A stretch of DNA of 64,000 nt, taken from Elusimicrobiota bacterium. Lineage in GTDB: Bacteria > Elusimicrobiota > Elusimicrobia > UBA1565 > UBA9628. The stretch spans positions 1 through 64,000 of the forward strand of contig DAIDHI010000069.1 of the NCBI GenBank assembly GCA_027452025.1. Reading direction: 5' to 3'. A model generated the notes under the pieces. That model had not been told where the DNA came from. It made no database searches and worked only from the letters and a program-made list of their open reading frames with translations. Positions 42,167 to 50,817 of the stretch are shown here, piece by piece. The translations under genes were made by a program, and so were the position numbers. Within the stretch, counting starts at the first letter, position 1, and every line of letters starts with the position of its first letter.

Positions 42167-43161
42167 CCAAGTCGGGGCGACGAACGCTAAAAGCGCTCGA
42201 TCTTTTTTGCGGCGCTGGCGGCAGCAGCCTCGGTGCACGTGCAGCTGGCATTCGAATGGTCGGCGGAGTCGATTTATCAGACTTGGCGAAGAAGGTCTTC
42301 AAGGAAAACTTCCCGAAGGCCCATTTTTTCCGAAGGCGAATAGAGGGACTCTCCGCCTCCTCAGTGAAACAGAAAGTCGGCTCGATCCATCTCTTGCTGG
42401 CGAGCCCCGAATGCACAAATCACAGTTGTGCGAAGGGCGCGAAGAGGCGGTCCGAAATAAGCAGGCTCACCGCTTTCGAGGTGCTTCGGTTTGCCAAGGT
42501 GTTCAAGCCCCGCTGGATCGTTGTCGAGAACGTAATCCAGATGAAATCATGGGCGAGATATCCCAAATGGCTGAAGCAGCTTCAAGGGCTCGGATATAAG
42601 ACAAATGAGCACGTTCTCAACGCCGCGGATTTCGGAGTGCCCCAGGCACGCAAGCGCCTGTTCATTCTGGCAGACCTGATCAAGGAGCCACCCATCAAAA
42701 TTAAATTCCGGAAATCCGGTATCCCGGTGCGCCAAGTGCTCAACATGAACGGCGCATACGAATATTCCACGCTCCGCAAGAAGGGACGAGCCAGGCGGAC
42801 TTTGCGTCATGCAATGCGGGCAGTCCAACAAGTGGGCGACAAGCGCCCCTTCATTATCGTCTACTATGGCACGGATGGCGCGGGCGGCTGGCAGAGACTG
42901 TCCGAGCCGTTGCGGACTGTGACCACGCTCGATCGCTTTGCTCTTGTCAGACGGATTAACGGCGGGCACAAAATGCGCATGTTGCAGGTCCCGGAACTAC
43001 GGGCTGCGATGGGCTTCCCTAATAATTTTAAGATTAACCATGGCGTTCGCCGAGACAAGATTGGTCTCCTTGGGAACGCCGTCTGCCCGCCTGTAATGAC
43101 CGCGATCATCAAAACCCTGCTCTCATCGGATAGCGGCACCGGAAGGAAAAACAATGGCTAA
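42145..43161 (+). CDS. DNA (cytosine-5) methyltransferase with SPECT motif IV
   Basis: A 338-aa methyltransferase. Motif I: LDLFCGAGGSSLGARAAG; motif VI: IVVENVIQM; motif VIII-like FGVPQARKRLFIL; motif X: IGLLGNAVCPPVM. Motif IV reads LASPECTNHS in place of the usual GGPPCQ, keeping the catalytic Cys but changing its flanks. Visibly lower GC than the flanks. It overlaps vsr by 22 bases and the ATPase by 8. Target site unknown. Confidence 0.9.
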   Translation: MPRAKEIAKSGRRTLKALDLFCGAGGSSLGARAAGIRMVGGVDLSDLAKKVFKENFPKAHFFRRRIEGLSASSVKQKVGSIHLLLASPECTNHSCAKGAKRRSEISRLTAFEVLRFAKVFKPRWIVVENVIQMKSWARYPKWLKQLQGLGYKTNEHVLNAADFGVPQARKRLFILADLIKEPPIKIKFRKSGIPVRQVLNMNGAYEYSTLRKKGRARRTLRHAMRAVQQVGDKRPFIIVYYGTDGAGGWQRLSEPLRTVTTLDRFALVRRINGGHKMRMLQVPELRAAMGFPNNFKINHGVRRDKIGLLGNAVCPPVMTAIIKTLLSSDSGTGRKNNG

Positions 43162-43618
43162 AAAGACGCCGACCCACGGAAAGCTCACACTGCGGCCACG
43201 GGCCCGCATCGTCAACACTATCGGCAAGGAGCTAATCCGCAATGAGGTGGTCGCGCTTGTCGAGCTGATCAAGAACGCATATGACGCGGATGCTTCGGCA
43301 GTCCTTCTGACATTTGAGGAACCCCTTTGGCCCGGGCAAGGCGCCGTCGTAATTGATGATGATGGCTATGGGATGGACATGGAAACAGTCCGCAGCGCAT
43401 GGATGGAGCCGGCAACTATTTCAAAGCTGCGGAAGAGAATCAGCCCAAGCGGCCGGAACGTGACCGGCGAAAAAGGTATCGGGCGCTTCGCCGCCGCCAG
43501 GATCGCACGCAACCTAACTATGTCTTCAATCGCCAAGGAAGGCAAAGAACGAATACAGGTTCGATTGCGTCTTCGCCCGCCACGACCTCACCAGGGACCC
43601 GCCTTTCGCCAACCTTGA
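43154..43618 (+). pseudogene. Truncated GHKL (Hsp90/MutL/MORC-like) ATPase
   Basis: The N-terminal ATPase domain is intact at its start: IVNTIGKELIRNEVVALVELIKNAYDADA (N box), VVIDDDGYGMD (G1) and GEKGIGRFAAARIA (G2). Similarity stops near 43558 (KERIQV); the last 20 codons read into unrelated DNA that encodes a CheR fragment in another frame. Full-length proteins of this type are several hundred residues long. In other genomes they accompany cytosine methyltransferases and Vsr in defence loci. Here the gene and anything after it have been lost at a junction. Confidence 0.85.
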
Positions 43619-45275
43619 CCTAATCAGCTGCTGCAACGTGCTCATTTACCTCGCGCCGGCCGCGCAGCAGAGGATCCTGCCGATGTTTCACTACGCGCTG
43701 CGGCCCTCGGGCGGGCTGCTGCTGAGCAAGTCCGAGACCGTGGGCGAGTTCGCCAACCTCTTCAGCCCCGCCGACAAGCGGTGCCGGCTCTACTTCAAAA
43801 AAGCCGCGGTCTCGCCGGGGTCCCGCTTCACGCTGCCGCAGCCCGCCGCCGTCAGCGCGCGGGAGACCACGGCCAAGACCAAACGCGTCGCGTCGAGCCA
43901 GTGGCCGGAGACGGACGTCCTGAAGACGGCGGAGCGGCTTCTGCTGGCGCGCTTCGCTCCGGCCGGCGTCATCGTCAGCGGCGACCTCAACATCCTCCAC
44001 TTCCGCGGGCGAGTCAACCGCTATCTCGAGCCCGCCGCGGGCCGAGCCAGCCTCACGCTGACGAAGATGCTGCCCGCCCACGCCGCGGCTGCGGTCAAGG
44101 CCCTCATCCAGAAGGCCAAGAAACGGGACGCCCCGTGCCGGGCCAACGGCTTGGAGGTCGGCGGCGACCGAACCGGCGCCGCGGAGACGGACATCGAGGT
44201 GGTCCCCTTCCGGATGCCGTTGTCGGGCGAGCGCTACTTCATCGTCCTCTTCGAGGAGCCCCCGCCGGAGGGTCGTCCGAAGGGGGCCCGAGGCGCGCGC
44301 TTCGAGCCCGTGCGCGAGACGGTCTCGGTCAGGCGGCTCAAGAACGAGCTGGCCTCCGCGCGCGGCTACCTGCAGACCATCGTCGAGGAGCATGAGGCCG
44401 CCACCGAGGAGCTCAAGAGCGCCAACGAGGAAATCGTCTCAAGCAACGAGGAATTGCAGAGCACCAACGAGGAGCTCGAGATCGCCAAGGAGGAGCTGCA
44501 GGCGGCCAACGAGGAGCTCAGCACGCTCAACGACGAGCTCCAGAGCCGCAACGTGGAGCTCGGCCAGCTCAACAACGACCTCACCAACCTCATCTCCAGC
44601 GTCCACATCCCGATCGTCATGGTCAGCGGGGACCTGCGCATCCGGCGCTTCACGCCGTCCGCCGAAAGGATCATGAACTTGATCCCCACCGATATCGGCC
44701 GCCCTCTCGAGGACATCAAGCCCAAGGTAGCGCTTCCCAACATCGAGGAGATCGTCCACGACGTCATCGAAACCATGGCCGCCAAGGAACTGGAGACGGC
44801 CGACCAAGAGGGACGGCCCTACCTGCTGCGCGTGCGTCCATACCGGACGGCCGACAACAAGATCGAAGGCGCCGTCATCACGTTCATCGACAACTCCCAG
44901 ATCCGCCGCGGCAGCAGCCTGGTCAACGAGCCCTCCGCCTTCGAGGCCGCGCTCGAACTGGTCCGCGAGCCGCTGGCCATCCTCGACGCCGAGATGCGCG
45001 TCCAGGCCGTGAGCAAGTCGATGTATCAGGCCTTCGGCCTGACCGAGAGCCAGCTGGGGCGCTCTCTCTTCGAGATCGAGAACGGACGCTGGAACGTCCC
45101 CGCCCTGCGCTCGGCCCTCGAGCACGTCGCTTCCCAGGGCCATCCAATGAGCCGCCTGCGCGCGCGCGTGGGCGAGCGCGAGCTGGAGTTCAGCGCCCGC
45201 CGCGTCCGGGGGACTCCCCCGGGGCCGGCGTTGGTCCTGCTGGAAATCGACGCCACGCCCGGCTTGGCCGCCTAA
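43557..45275 (+). pseudogene. 5'-truncated CheR/PAS signalling gene (C-terminal part of a CheB-CheR-PAS protein)
   Basis: From about 43557 this frame reads RFDCVFARHDLTRDPPFANLDLISCCNVLIYL, the interior of a CheR methyltransferase domain; the N-terminal CheR part and any CheB domain are missing. Then come a CheR C-terminal region, a long coiled coil (EEHEAATEELKSANEEIVSSNEE and similar, about residues 230-310 of the fragment), a PAS domain (VSGDLRIRRFTPSAERIMNLIP) and a second PAS-like domain. A GTG at 43638 could still start a 545-aa protein, so the PAS/coiled-coil portion may be expressed. The loss coincides with the island edge. Confidence 0.85.
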
Positions 45276-45442
45276 CCGGGCAGCTTCGAGAGCAGCGCCT
45301 CGGCGAGATGCTCCCTTTGCCTCAGGTCTTCCTTGAATGACCGCGAGTCGGTGTGCTGCACCTCCTCGCGCAGGGCGCTGAGCCGCTCGGTGAGGACTTG
45401 GCGCAGGAACTGAAGCTCGGTCGGGCTCATATCGATGTTCAT
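45272..45442 (-). CDS. Small helical protein, 56 aa
   Basis: Encodes MNIDMSPTELQFLRQVLTER followed by a charged helical stretch ending LLSKLPG. Highly charged and helical, with no Cys and no membrane helix. It converges on the CheR/PAS fragment, overlapping its stop by 4 bases. A TATAAT lies at 45449-45454, 6 bases before the ATG, so the mRNA would be leaderless. The regular codon use and promoter support a real gene; function unknown. Confidence 0.6.
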   Translation of the reverse strand: MNIDMSPTELQFLRQVLTERLSALREEVQHTDSRSFKEDLRQREHLAEALLSKLPG

Positions 45443-45553
45443 GATTCCATTATACCCCCGCGGCGGCCCGCCGCCGAGCCGCTTCCCGGCAGGTGCCGGA
45501 TGCTGGTCGTTGAGCCGAACACGTTCGTGAAGCCTTGGAGAACTGGCCGGCCC

Positions 45554-45583
45554 TTGTATTCGGCGGCACCCGGGGAGTATACT
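45554..45583 (+). promoter_or_regulatory. Promoter upstream of the two-component genes
   Basis: TTGTAT (45554-45559), 18-base spacer, TATACT (45578-45583). The leader to the kinase ATG at 45696 would be about 105 bases. The gap 45443-45695 holds nothing else recognised. Confidence 0.55.
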
Positions 45584-45695
45584 GGGGCGACGATTAATTC
45601 GCGGCGAAACGTCCCCCTAATCGCCTTCCTCCATCAGCCGCGAATCGGGCGCCCGCGCGCCTGGCCAATACCTCGCGCGGCCGGAGGAAGGCCCG

Positions 45696-46586
45696 ATGCC
45701 GTTCAAGCTGACGCTCGAGCATTTGTATTATCTGCTCGTCCTGACGCCGCTGTTCGCGGGACGCCTCGTCGTCGCCCTCGTCATCCTCGGCTTGCTGCTG
45801 CTCATGCGCCATGCGCGAGGCTTGGCCCGACGGACCGACAGCCTGCGCAAGACCATGAACGAGGCGATCATCCACGACCTGAAGAACCCGATGGCGGCCG
45901 TCATGGGCTGCCTGTCCTGCGCCCTCGGCGACGAGATGAGCGCCGAGCAGCGCGCCAAGCTCTTGGCCATCGCTCTTCACAGCTGCCGGGTGCAGATGAG
46001 CCTGCTCGAGACCCTGGTGGACACCAGCCGGCTCGAGAACGGGGAGCTCGTCGCGCGAAGGCAAGTCCTGGACTCCCGGGTTCTCTTCGCCGCCTGCCTC
46101 AAGGACAGCGGCGGGACGGCGCGGCACCTGGGCGTCGAACTCAAAAGCGAGATCTCCGACGATATTCCGCCCACCGTGTCGGTCGATCCGGAGCTTTTCC
46201 CGAGAGCCGTCTACAACCTCCTCCACAACGCGCTCAAATACAGCCCGCCCAGAGGCGTGGTCTCCCTCTCGGTCGCCTTTGGCGAAAACGAGTTCAAAGT
46301 CGAGATCAACGATACGGGCGTCGGGATCGCCCCGGAGCACATCAGCCGGCTGTTCCAAAAATACTATCGCGTGGAGGGCGCCGATCAGACCAGCCGGCGC
46401 GGAAGCGGGCTGGGGCTCTATTTTTGCCGTCTCGTCGTCGAAGCCCACGGCGGCGCCATCAGCGTATCCAGCGCCGTCGGACGCGGAACCACCGTCGCCT
46501 TCACCATCCCGCAGGCCGCCCGAACAGGAGCGTCATCCCATGACAGAATCGCAGAAGCCCGCAGAAGTCGAGACGCCCTCGCCTGA
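45696..46586 (+). CDS. Membrane sensor histidine kinase
   Basis: A 296-aa kinase with one or two N-terminal hydrophobic helices (about 8-36) and almost no sensor region. The H box is NEAIIHDLKNPMAAVMG, the N box LYNLLHNALKYS-like (VYNLLHNALKYSPP), the G1 box EINDTGVGIAPEH, F box LFQKYYRVEG, and G2 box GSGLGLYFCRLV. It probably senses a membrane or cytoplasmic state or a partner protein. It overlaps the response regulator gene by 47 bases, a sign of tight coupling. Confidence 0.93.
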   Translation: MPFKLTLEHLYYLLVLTPLFAGRLVVALVILGLLLLMRHARGLARRTDSLRKTMNEAIIHDLKNPMAAVMGCLSCALGDEMSAEQRAKLLAIALHSCRVQMSLLETLVDTSRLENGELVARRQVLDSRVLFAACLKDSGGTARHLGVELKSEISDDIPPTVSVDPELFPRAVYNLLHNALKYSPPRGVVSLSVAFGENEFKVEINDTGVGIAPEHISRLFQKYYRVEGADQTSRRGSGLGLYFCRLVVEAHGGAISVSSAVGRGTTVAFTIPQAARTGASSHDRIAEARRSRDALA

Positions 46587-46980
46587 GCAGACCTGGACGC
46601 TCCTGTCGCCGCGCCCGTGCGTCATGGTGATCGACGATGACAGCGCGATCCGCGCGATGCTGCAGACCGCGCTCGAGAAGGATTACTCCGTCGTCTGTTT
46701 TTCCAACGGCGACCAGGTCGTGCGCTCGATCGAGATCTACGCTCCCCGGCTGGTCATCCTCGACATCAACTTCCCGGGCAGCGACGGCTACGACATCTGC
46801 CGCAGAGTCCGCATGCACGCGAAATCGAGGAATCTACCCGTCCTGTTCATGACGATTCGCAAGGACGACACGACCTTCCTCAAGACCCTCGAGTCCGGAG
46901 GCGACGCCGTCATCTGCAAGCCCTTCGAAATCTCCGCTCTGCGGGAACGCATCGAGTATCTGCTGCGAAGCTACCCCTAG
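46540..46980 (+). CDS. Single-domain response regulator
   Basis: A 146-aa protein: a short N-terminal extension and one receiver domain (VMVIDDDSAIRAML, phospho-acceptor Asp in LVILDINFPGSDGYDIC, Thr in VLFMTIRKDD, Lys in AVICKPFE). No DNA-binding or enzymatic output domain. The ATG at 46540 has AGGAG upstream; a longer in-frame start is a shadow of the kinase gene. Signals probably go to a protein partner. A strong terminator follows the stop directly. Confidence 0.93.
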   Translation: MTESQKPAEVETPSPEQTWTLLSPRPCVMVIDDDSAIRAMLQTALEKDYSVVCFSNGDQVVRSIEIYAPRLVILDINFPGSDGYDICRRVRMHAKSRNLPVLFMTIRKDDTTFLKTLESGGDAVICKPFEISALRERIEYLLRSYP

Positions 46981-47013
46981 CGAGGATTCGGGGGCATCCT
47001 CGACCTATTTTTT
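46981..47013 (+). terminator. Rho-independent terminator after the response regulator
   Basis: 7-base stem (CGAGGAT 46981-46987 with ATCCTCG 46996-47002), then ACCTA and a run of six T (47008-47013). It starts at the base after the stop codon. Confidence 0.85.
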
Positions 47014-47091
47014 GGTATCGTATTTCCGGTCCATCCAAGCATCGTCCTGACACTACGCGGCTTGTTCTCATCGGTCCGGGAGAGCGCCGCC

Positions 47092-47244
47092 ATGAAGAAA
47101 TCCGTCTGCCAGTGCCAAGCCGTCACCCTCGCCAACACCTACGCGCCGTCGCACCGCTGCCTTAAGCGCAACGGCCTGCAAAGAGTCGGCGGGGCCTATC
47201 TCTGCTCGCATCACCGCGCCGCCGCGGCCAGGGCTCGGGCCTAA
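47092..47244 (+). CDS. Small Cys/His-rich protein
   Basis: A 50-aa protein starting MKKSVCQCQAVTLANTYAPS. It contains CQC near the start, a Cys in the middle and LCSHHR near the end, a pattern that could bind zinc, and an Ala/Arg tail. GGGAGA precedes the ATG at 47092; an in-frame upstream start (47062) is possible. It lies 9 bases before the DEAD-box helicase gene and may be co-transcribed. No family recognised. Confidence 0.55.
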   Translation: MKKSVCQCQAVTLANTYAPSHRCLKRNGLQRVGGAYLCSHHRAAAARARA

Positions 47245-47253
47245 GGGAGCCTG

Positions 47254-48522
47254 ATGAGCTTCGAGCAATTCCGCTTCGATCCCAAGATCTCCGCCGGCAT
47301 CCAGGCGCACGGTTTCCTCGCGCCCACGCCCATCCAAGCGCAGGCCATCCCGAAAGTCCTGGAGGGACGCGACGTGCTCGGCCTGGCGCAGACCGGCACC
47401 GGCAAAACCGCCGCTTTCGCGCTGCCGATCCTTCAGCGCCTGCTTCCCGGTCCGCGGGCGCGCGTCAGGGCTCTGGTGCTCGCGCCCACGCGCGAGCTGG
47501 CCGAGCAGACGCACGTCGCCTTCTCGCGGCTCGGCCGCTCCACCGGCCTGCGCAGCGCCACGATCTACGGCGGCGTCTCGATGCGGCCGCAGGAGCACGC
47601 CCTCAAGGGCCATGCCGAGATCGCCGTGGCCTGTCCGGGGCGGCTGCTCGACCACCTCAACCAAGGCACGGCCGATCTTTCCCATGTCGAGGTGGTCGTC
47701 CTCGACGAGGCCGACCACATGCTCGACATGGGGTTTTTGCCCGACATGCGCCGGATCATGGCGAAGCTTCCCGGCCGCCGGCAGACGCTGCTCTTCTCGG
47801 CCACCATGCCCGACGAGATCCGCAAGCTCGCCCACGAGTGGCTGCGCGATCCGGCGACGGTCCAGATCGGCGAGCTGGTTCCGGTGACGACGGTCAGCCA
47901 CTACCTCTATCCCGTGCCGGAGCATCTCAAGGCCGAATTGCTGCTCGAGCTGCTCAAGCGCACGGCCGGCGGCTCGGTGCTGATCTTCACGCGCACAAAG
48001 CATCGGGCCAAGAGGCTCGATCAGCGGCTGCAGAAGGCGGGCTTCTCGGCCGCCTCTCTGCAGGGCAACCTCTCGCAGAACCGCCGCAAGCAGGCGCTCG
48101 ACGGCTTTCGGGAAGGCCGGTTCGATTTCCTGGTCGCCACCGACATCGCCGCGCGCGGCATCGACGTCTCGCAGATCTCGCACGTGATCAACTTCGACAT
48201 CCCGGACACGGCGGAAGCCTACACGCACCGCATCGGGCGCACCGGCCGCGCCGCAAAGACGGGAGACGCCTTCACGCTGGTCACCGACCAGGACGCGGCG
48301 ATGATCAAGCAGATCGAGCGCCGCCTCGGCCGCGCCATCGAGCGCCGGACGCTGGCGGAGTTCGACTATCGCAGGTCCCAGCCGCACGCCGCGCCCCAGG
48401 CGGCCGCCCGGCCCTCCCGGCCGCATCAGCACCAGCCAGCCCCCGCGCGGCACGATCAAGCCAAGCCGCACGGGCCGCTGCACGGCGAGAGGAGCCGCGG
48501 GCGCAGACGGTGGCGGCGCTGA
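47254..48522 (+). CDS. DEAD-box RNA helicase (RhlE-like)
   Basis: ATP-dependent RNA unwinding, 422 aa. Q motif PTPIQAQAIP, Walker A AQTGTGKTAAF, PTRELAEQ, VVLDEADHMLDMGF (DEAD), FSATMP (SAT), VATDIAARGIDVS and HRIGRTGRAAKTGD. The C-terminal tail is His/Pro/Arg-rich and basic, typical of RhlE-type RNA-binding extensions. Likely roles are ribosome assembly, RNA decay or cold adaptation. Confidence 0.97.
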   Translation: MSFEQFRFDPKISAGIQAHGFLAPTPIQAQAIPKVLEGRDVLGLAQTGTGKTAAFALPILQRLLPGPRARVRALVLAPTRELAEQTHVAFSRLGRSTGLRSATIYGGVSMRPQEHALKGHAEIAVACPGRLLDHLNQGTADLSHVEVVVLDEADHMLDMGFLPDMRRIMAKLPGRRQTLLFSATMPDEIRKLAHEWLRDPATVQIGELVPVTTVSHYLYPVPEHLKAELLLELLKRTAGGSVLIFTRTKHRAKRLDQRLQKAGFSAASLQGNLSQNRRKQALDGFREGRFDFLVATDIAARGIDVSQISHVINFDIPDTAEAYTHRIGRTGRAAKTGDAFTLVTDQDAAMIKQIERRLGRAIERRTLAEFDYRRSQPHAAPQAAARPSRPHQHQPAPARHDQAKPHGPLHGERSRGRRRWRR

Positions 48523-48552
48523 GGGCGCAGGAAAGGCCCGCCGCGGACCGGC

Positions 48553-48978
48553 TTAGGGACAGTTGCCGACGCGCTTGCCGCTGATCTTCATGCCCCCCAC
48601 GACGCGGCCGCCCTGCTCGTTGGTGACCGTCTCCTCGTAGGAAGTCCCGGAAGCCGACGTCAGCTTCCCGATCATCGTCAGCGGGCCGCCCCGGCCCTTG
48701 GTCTTGCACGAGATCTTCCAGCTGACGGTGTTGCCCTTCACTTGGTAAGAGTCCTCATGGCATTTGCCCGGGATCTTATGCAGCGCTTTCCCGGAATCGA
48801 TGTCCTTTTTCGAATAGCACATGACGCGGGTCGTCGGAGGCGGAGTGAACGGCACTCCCGGCGGCATCCGCATCGTCGACGTCACCTTCCACTGCCCCGG
48901 CTGTATCCGGGGAGCGGCCGCCGATGCGCCGGCCGCCAAGAACAACGCCGTCAACGCCGCCAATAAAGAACTCTTCAT
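48553..48978 (-). CDS. Secreted DUF3617-family protein
   Basis: A 141-aa protein with a signal peptide (ends ASA-AAP). RIQPGQWKVTSTMRMP opens the domain, four cysteines (MCYSKKD, GKCHED, ISCKTK and the C-terminal NCP) suggest disulfides, and YEETVTNEQGG is near the end. DUF3617 proteins are periplasmic proteins of unknown function. AGGAGGA precedes the ATG. Confidence 0.82.
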   Translation of the reverse strand: MKSSLLAALTALFLAAGASAAAPRIQPGQWKVTSTMRMPPGVPFTPPPTTRVMCYSKKDIDSGKALHKIPGKCHEDSYQVKGNTVSWKISCKTKGRGGPLTMIGKLTSASGTSYEETVTNEQGGRVVGGMKISGKRVGNCP

Positions 48979-49014
48979 GCTGGTTCCTCCTGAGTCATGC
49001 TTGCTCGTCTTGCG

Positions 49015-49614
49015 CTAGCGGCGGGCGGGCTTGCGGGCCCGCGCCAGAAGGGCCACGAGCCGCGTCGCCTTGGCCTTCTTCGCCAGGGACACCGCCGTGT
49101 CGCCGTCCTTGTCCTTCATCTCGATCTTGGCCCCGGCCTTCACGAGGACGCCGACGACGGGGGTGAGGCTCTTGTCCATGGTCGCCTTCGAGACGGCGTA
49201 GATCAGGGGCGTCCACCCCTGGTTGTCGGCGGCGTTGACGTCGGCCCCGGCCTTGATGAGCGCCTTGGCGATGTCCGCCTTGCCGGCAACCATGAGCGCC
49301 GTCATGCCGCCGGCGTCCTTCACGTTCACGTTCGCCCCCGCCTTGATCAGCACGGAAACGACGCGCGCGTCCCGATTGTCGGCGGCCGCGGCGAAAAGCG
49401 CCGTGTCGCCGGTGGAAGGGTCCTTCGCGTCGACTTTCGAGCCATTGCGAAGCGCCGCGCGCACGGCCGCGACGTCTCCTTTGTCGGCCGCGTCTCTTAG
49501 GCTCTTGGCCGGCGACGAGGCGAAGGCCGGCCCCGCCGCCAGCAGCGCCGCGCAGCAACCGGCGGCCGCCAACGCCGCGATGCGTCCAGCCGTCCTCCTC
49601 GACAGATTCTCCAT
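49015..49614 (-). CDS. Secreted ankyrin-repeat protein
   Basis: A 199-aa protein with a signal peptide (ends GPAFA-SS) and about four ankyrin repeats (for example AAVRAALRNGSKVDAKDPSTG, ALIKAGADVNAADNQGWTPL), ending in a basic tail. Periplasmic or surface protein-protein interaction is likely. GGAGG precedes the ATG. It lies 36 bases upstream of the DUF3617 gene on the same strand. Confidence 0.88.
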   Translation of the reverse strand: MENLSRRTAGRIAALAAAGCCAALLAAGPAFASSPAKSLRDAADKGDVAAVRAALRNGSKVDAKDPSTGDTALFAAAADNRDARVVSVLIKAGANVNVKDAGGMTALMVAGKADIAKALIKAGADVNAADNQGWTPLIYAVSKATMDKSLTPVVGVLVKAGAKIEMKDKDGDTAVSLAKKAKATRLVALLARARKPARR

Positions 49615-49692
49615 TCCCGCCTCCGTGCTCCAGAATGCGACGATCGGCCCCGTCTCAACGGCAGCGCCATTCTACATGTTTCCAATATAACT

Positions 49693-50736
49693 TTGAGAAG
49701 TTTCCCGTGGAAAAAAAGCAGGACTGCGGCCCGGGCCCAGCCGGATTTTTGGTATCCTCACGAAAGCCTTGCGGGCTCGCGCCGTCCCTCGCGCGCGGCT
49801 TGTCCGGCTGGGAGAAGCCGTATCGCCAAGAGAAAACTGCCGTTTTGGCAGTGCTATCCGCTGATAGCGCTGCTCAGCGCCCTCGGGCTGTTTGCCACGC
49901 TGCTCCCGCGCCGCCTCGAAGTCCGGCTGGGACGCGCGCTCGGGCGCTGGGTGTTCCGCCTGCGGCTCTTCAAGCGCCGCGTCATCGAAGCGAACGTCAA
50001 GCGGTGCTTTCCGCGGCTCGACGATCGCGCGCGCGACGCCCTGATCCGGGGCAATTACGAGCACAACGGCGTGCTCCTCTTCGAGTTCATGCATTTCTTC
50101 TCCCCTTTCAAGGGCCACTGGAAGAGCTACGTGCCGCGCGTCGCGCGCGTGCAAGGCCTCGAGCACTGGAAGAGGGCGCACGCGCGCGGCAAGGGCGTGA
50201 TCTTCTTCTGCTCCCACATGGGCTGCTGGGAGACGGCGGCCGCGGCCGTCTGCCTCAGCGGAGTCGCGGCGACGATCGTGACCACCGTGCTCGAGCCCGA
50301 GTGGCTGCACAACAAGATCACGGCGGCTCGGGCGACGGTCGGCATGTCGGCGGCCTTCCATCCGGGCTCCATGCCGGCCGTCCTAAGAACGCTGCGCCGG
50401 GGCGGCTCGGTCGCCTTCATGAACGACCAATACGCGCCGCCCCCGATGGGCGTTCCGGTGACCTTCTTCGGCACGCGCGTCGACACCTTGTCGGTGGTGG
50501 GCCCGCTGGCCAAGCGCACGGACGCGGCCGTCGTGCCGCTCTGCACCTACCGCGAAGCGGACGGCTCGACGACGGCCTGCATCGAGCCGGAGTTCGACCT
50601 CGGCGCGGCCGGCGACGACGCCTCGGCCGCGACCCAGGCGATCGCCGGCCGCGTCGAGACCTGGGTGCGCGCCAGGCCCGAGCAGTGGCTGTGGATGCAC
50701 CGGCGCTTCAAGAACGTGGCCGCGCCGGCGGCCTGA
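49693..50736 (+). CDS. Lipid A biosynthesis acyltransferase-like protein (LpxL/HtrB family)
   Basis: A 347-aa protein. After an uncertain N-terminus (TTG start; about the first 45 residues are basic and atypical) there is a membrane helix (CYPLIALLSALGLFATLLP) and the family motif RRVIEANVKRCFP, then the HX4E catalytic motif in FCSHMGCWETAA and later FMNDQYAPPPMGVPVTFFG. These enzymes add secondary acyl chains to lipid A on the inner membrane, consistent with a diderm host. The real start may be further inside. Confidence 0.85.
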   Translation: MRSFPWKKSRTAARAQPDFWYPHESLAGSRRPSRAACPAGRSRIAKRKLPFWQCYPLIALLSALGLFATLLPRRLEVRLGRALGRWVFRLRLFKRRVIEANVKRCFPRLDDRARDALIRGNYEHNGVLLFEFMHFFSPFKGHWKSYVPRVARVQGLEHWKRAHARGKGVIFFCSHMGCWETAAAAVCLSGVAATIVTTVLEPEWLHNKITAARATVGMSAAFHPGSMPAVLRTLRRGGSVAFMNDQYAPPPMGVPVTFFGTRVDTLSVVGPLAKRTDAAVVPLCTYREADGSTTACIEPEFDLGAAGDDASAATQAIAGRVETWVRARPEQWLWMHRRFKNVAAPAA

Positions 50737-50817
50737 GCGCCAGCGGAAGACCCCCCGCGCCTTAGGCCCTTTGGCTCTTCCCGTCCCGCCGCCGCCGATA
50801 TAACGTATATATCGACG

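Noticed and set aside
43550..43600. Attachment-site duplication of the tRNA-Asp 3' end at the right island border
   Set aside because: No copy of the tRNA 3' sequence was found near the junction by eye, and there is no integrase.
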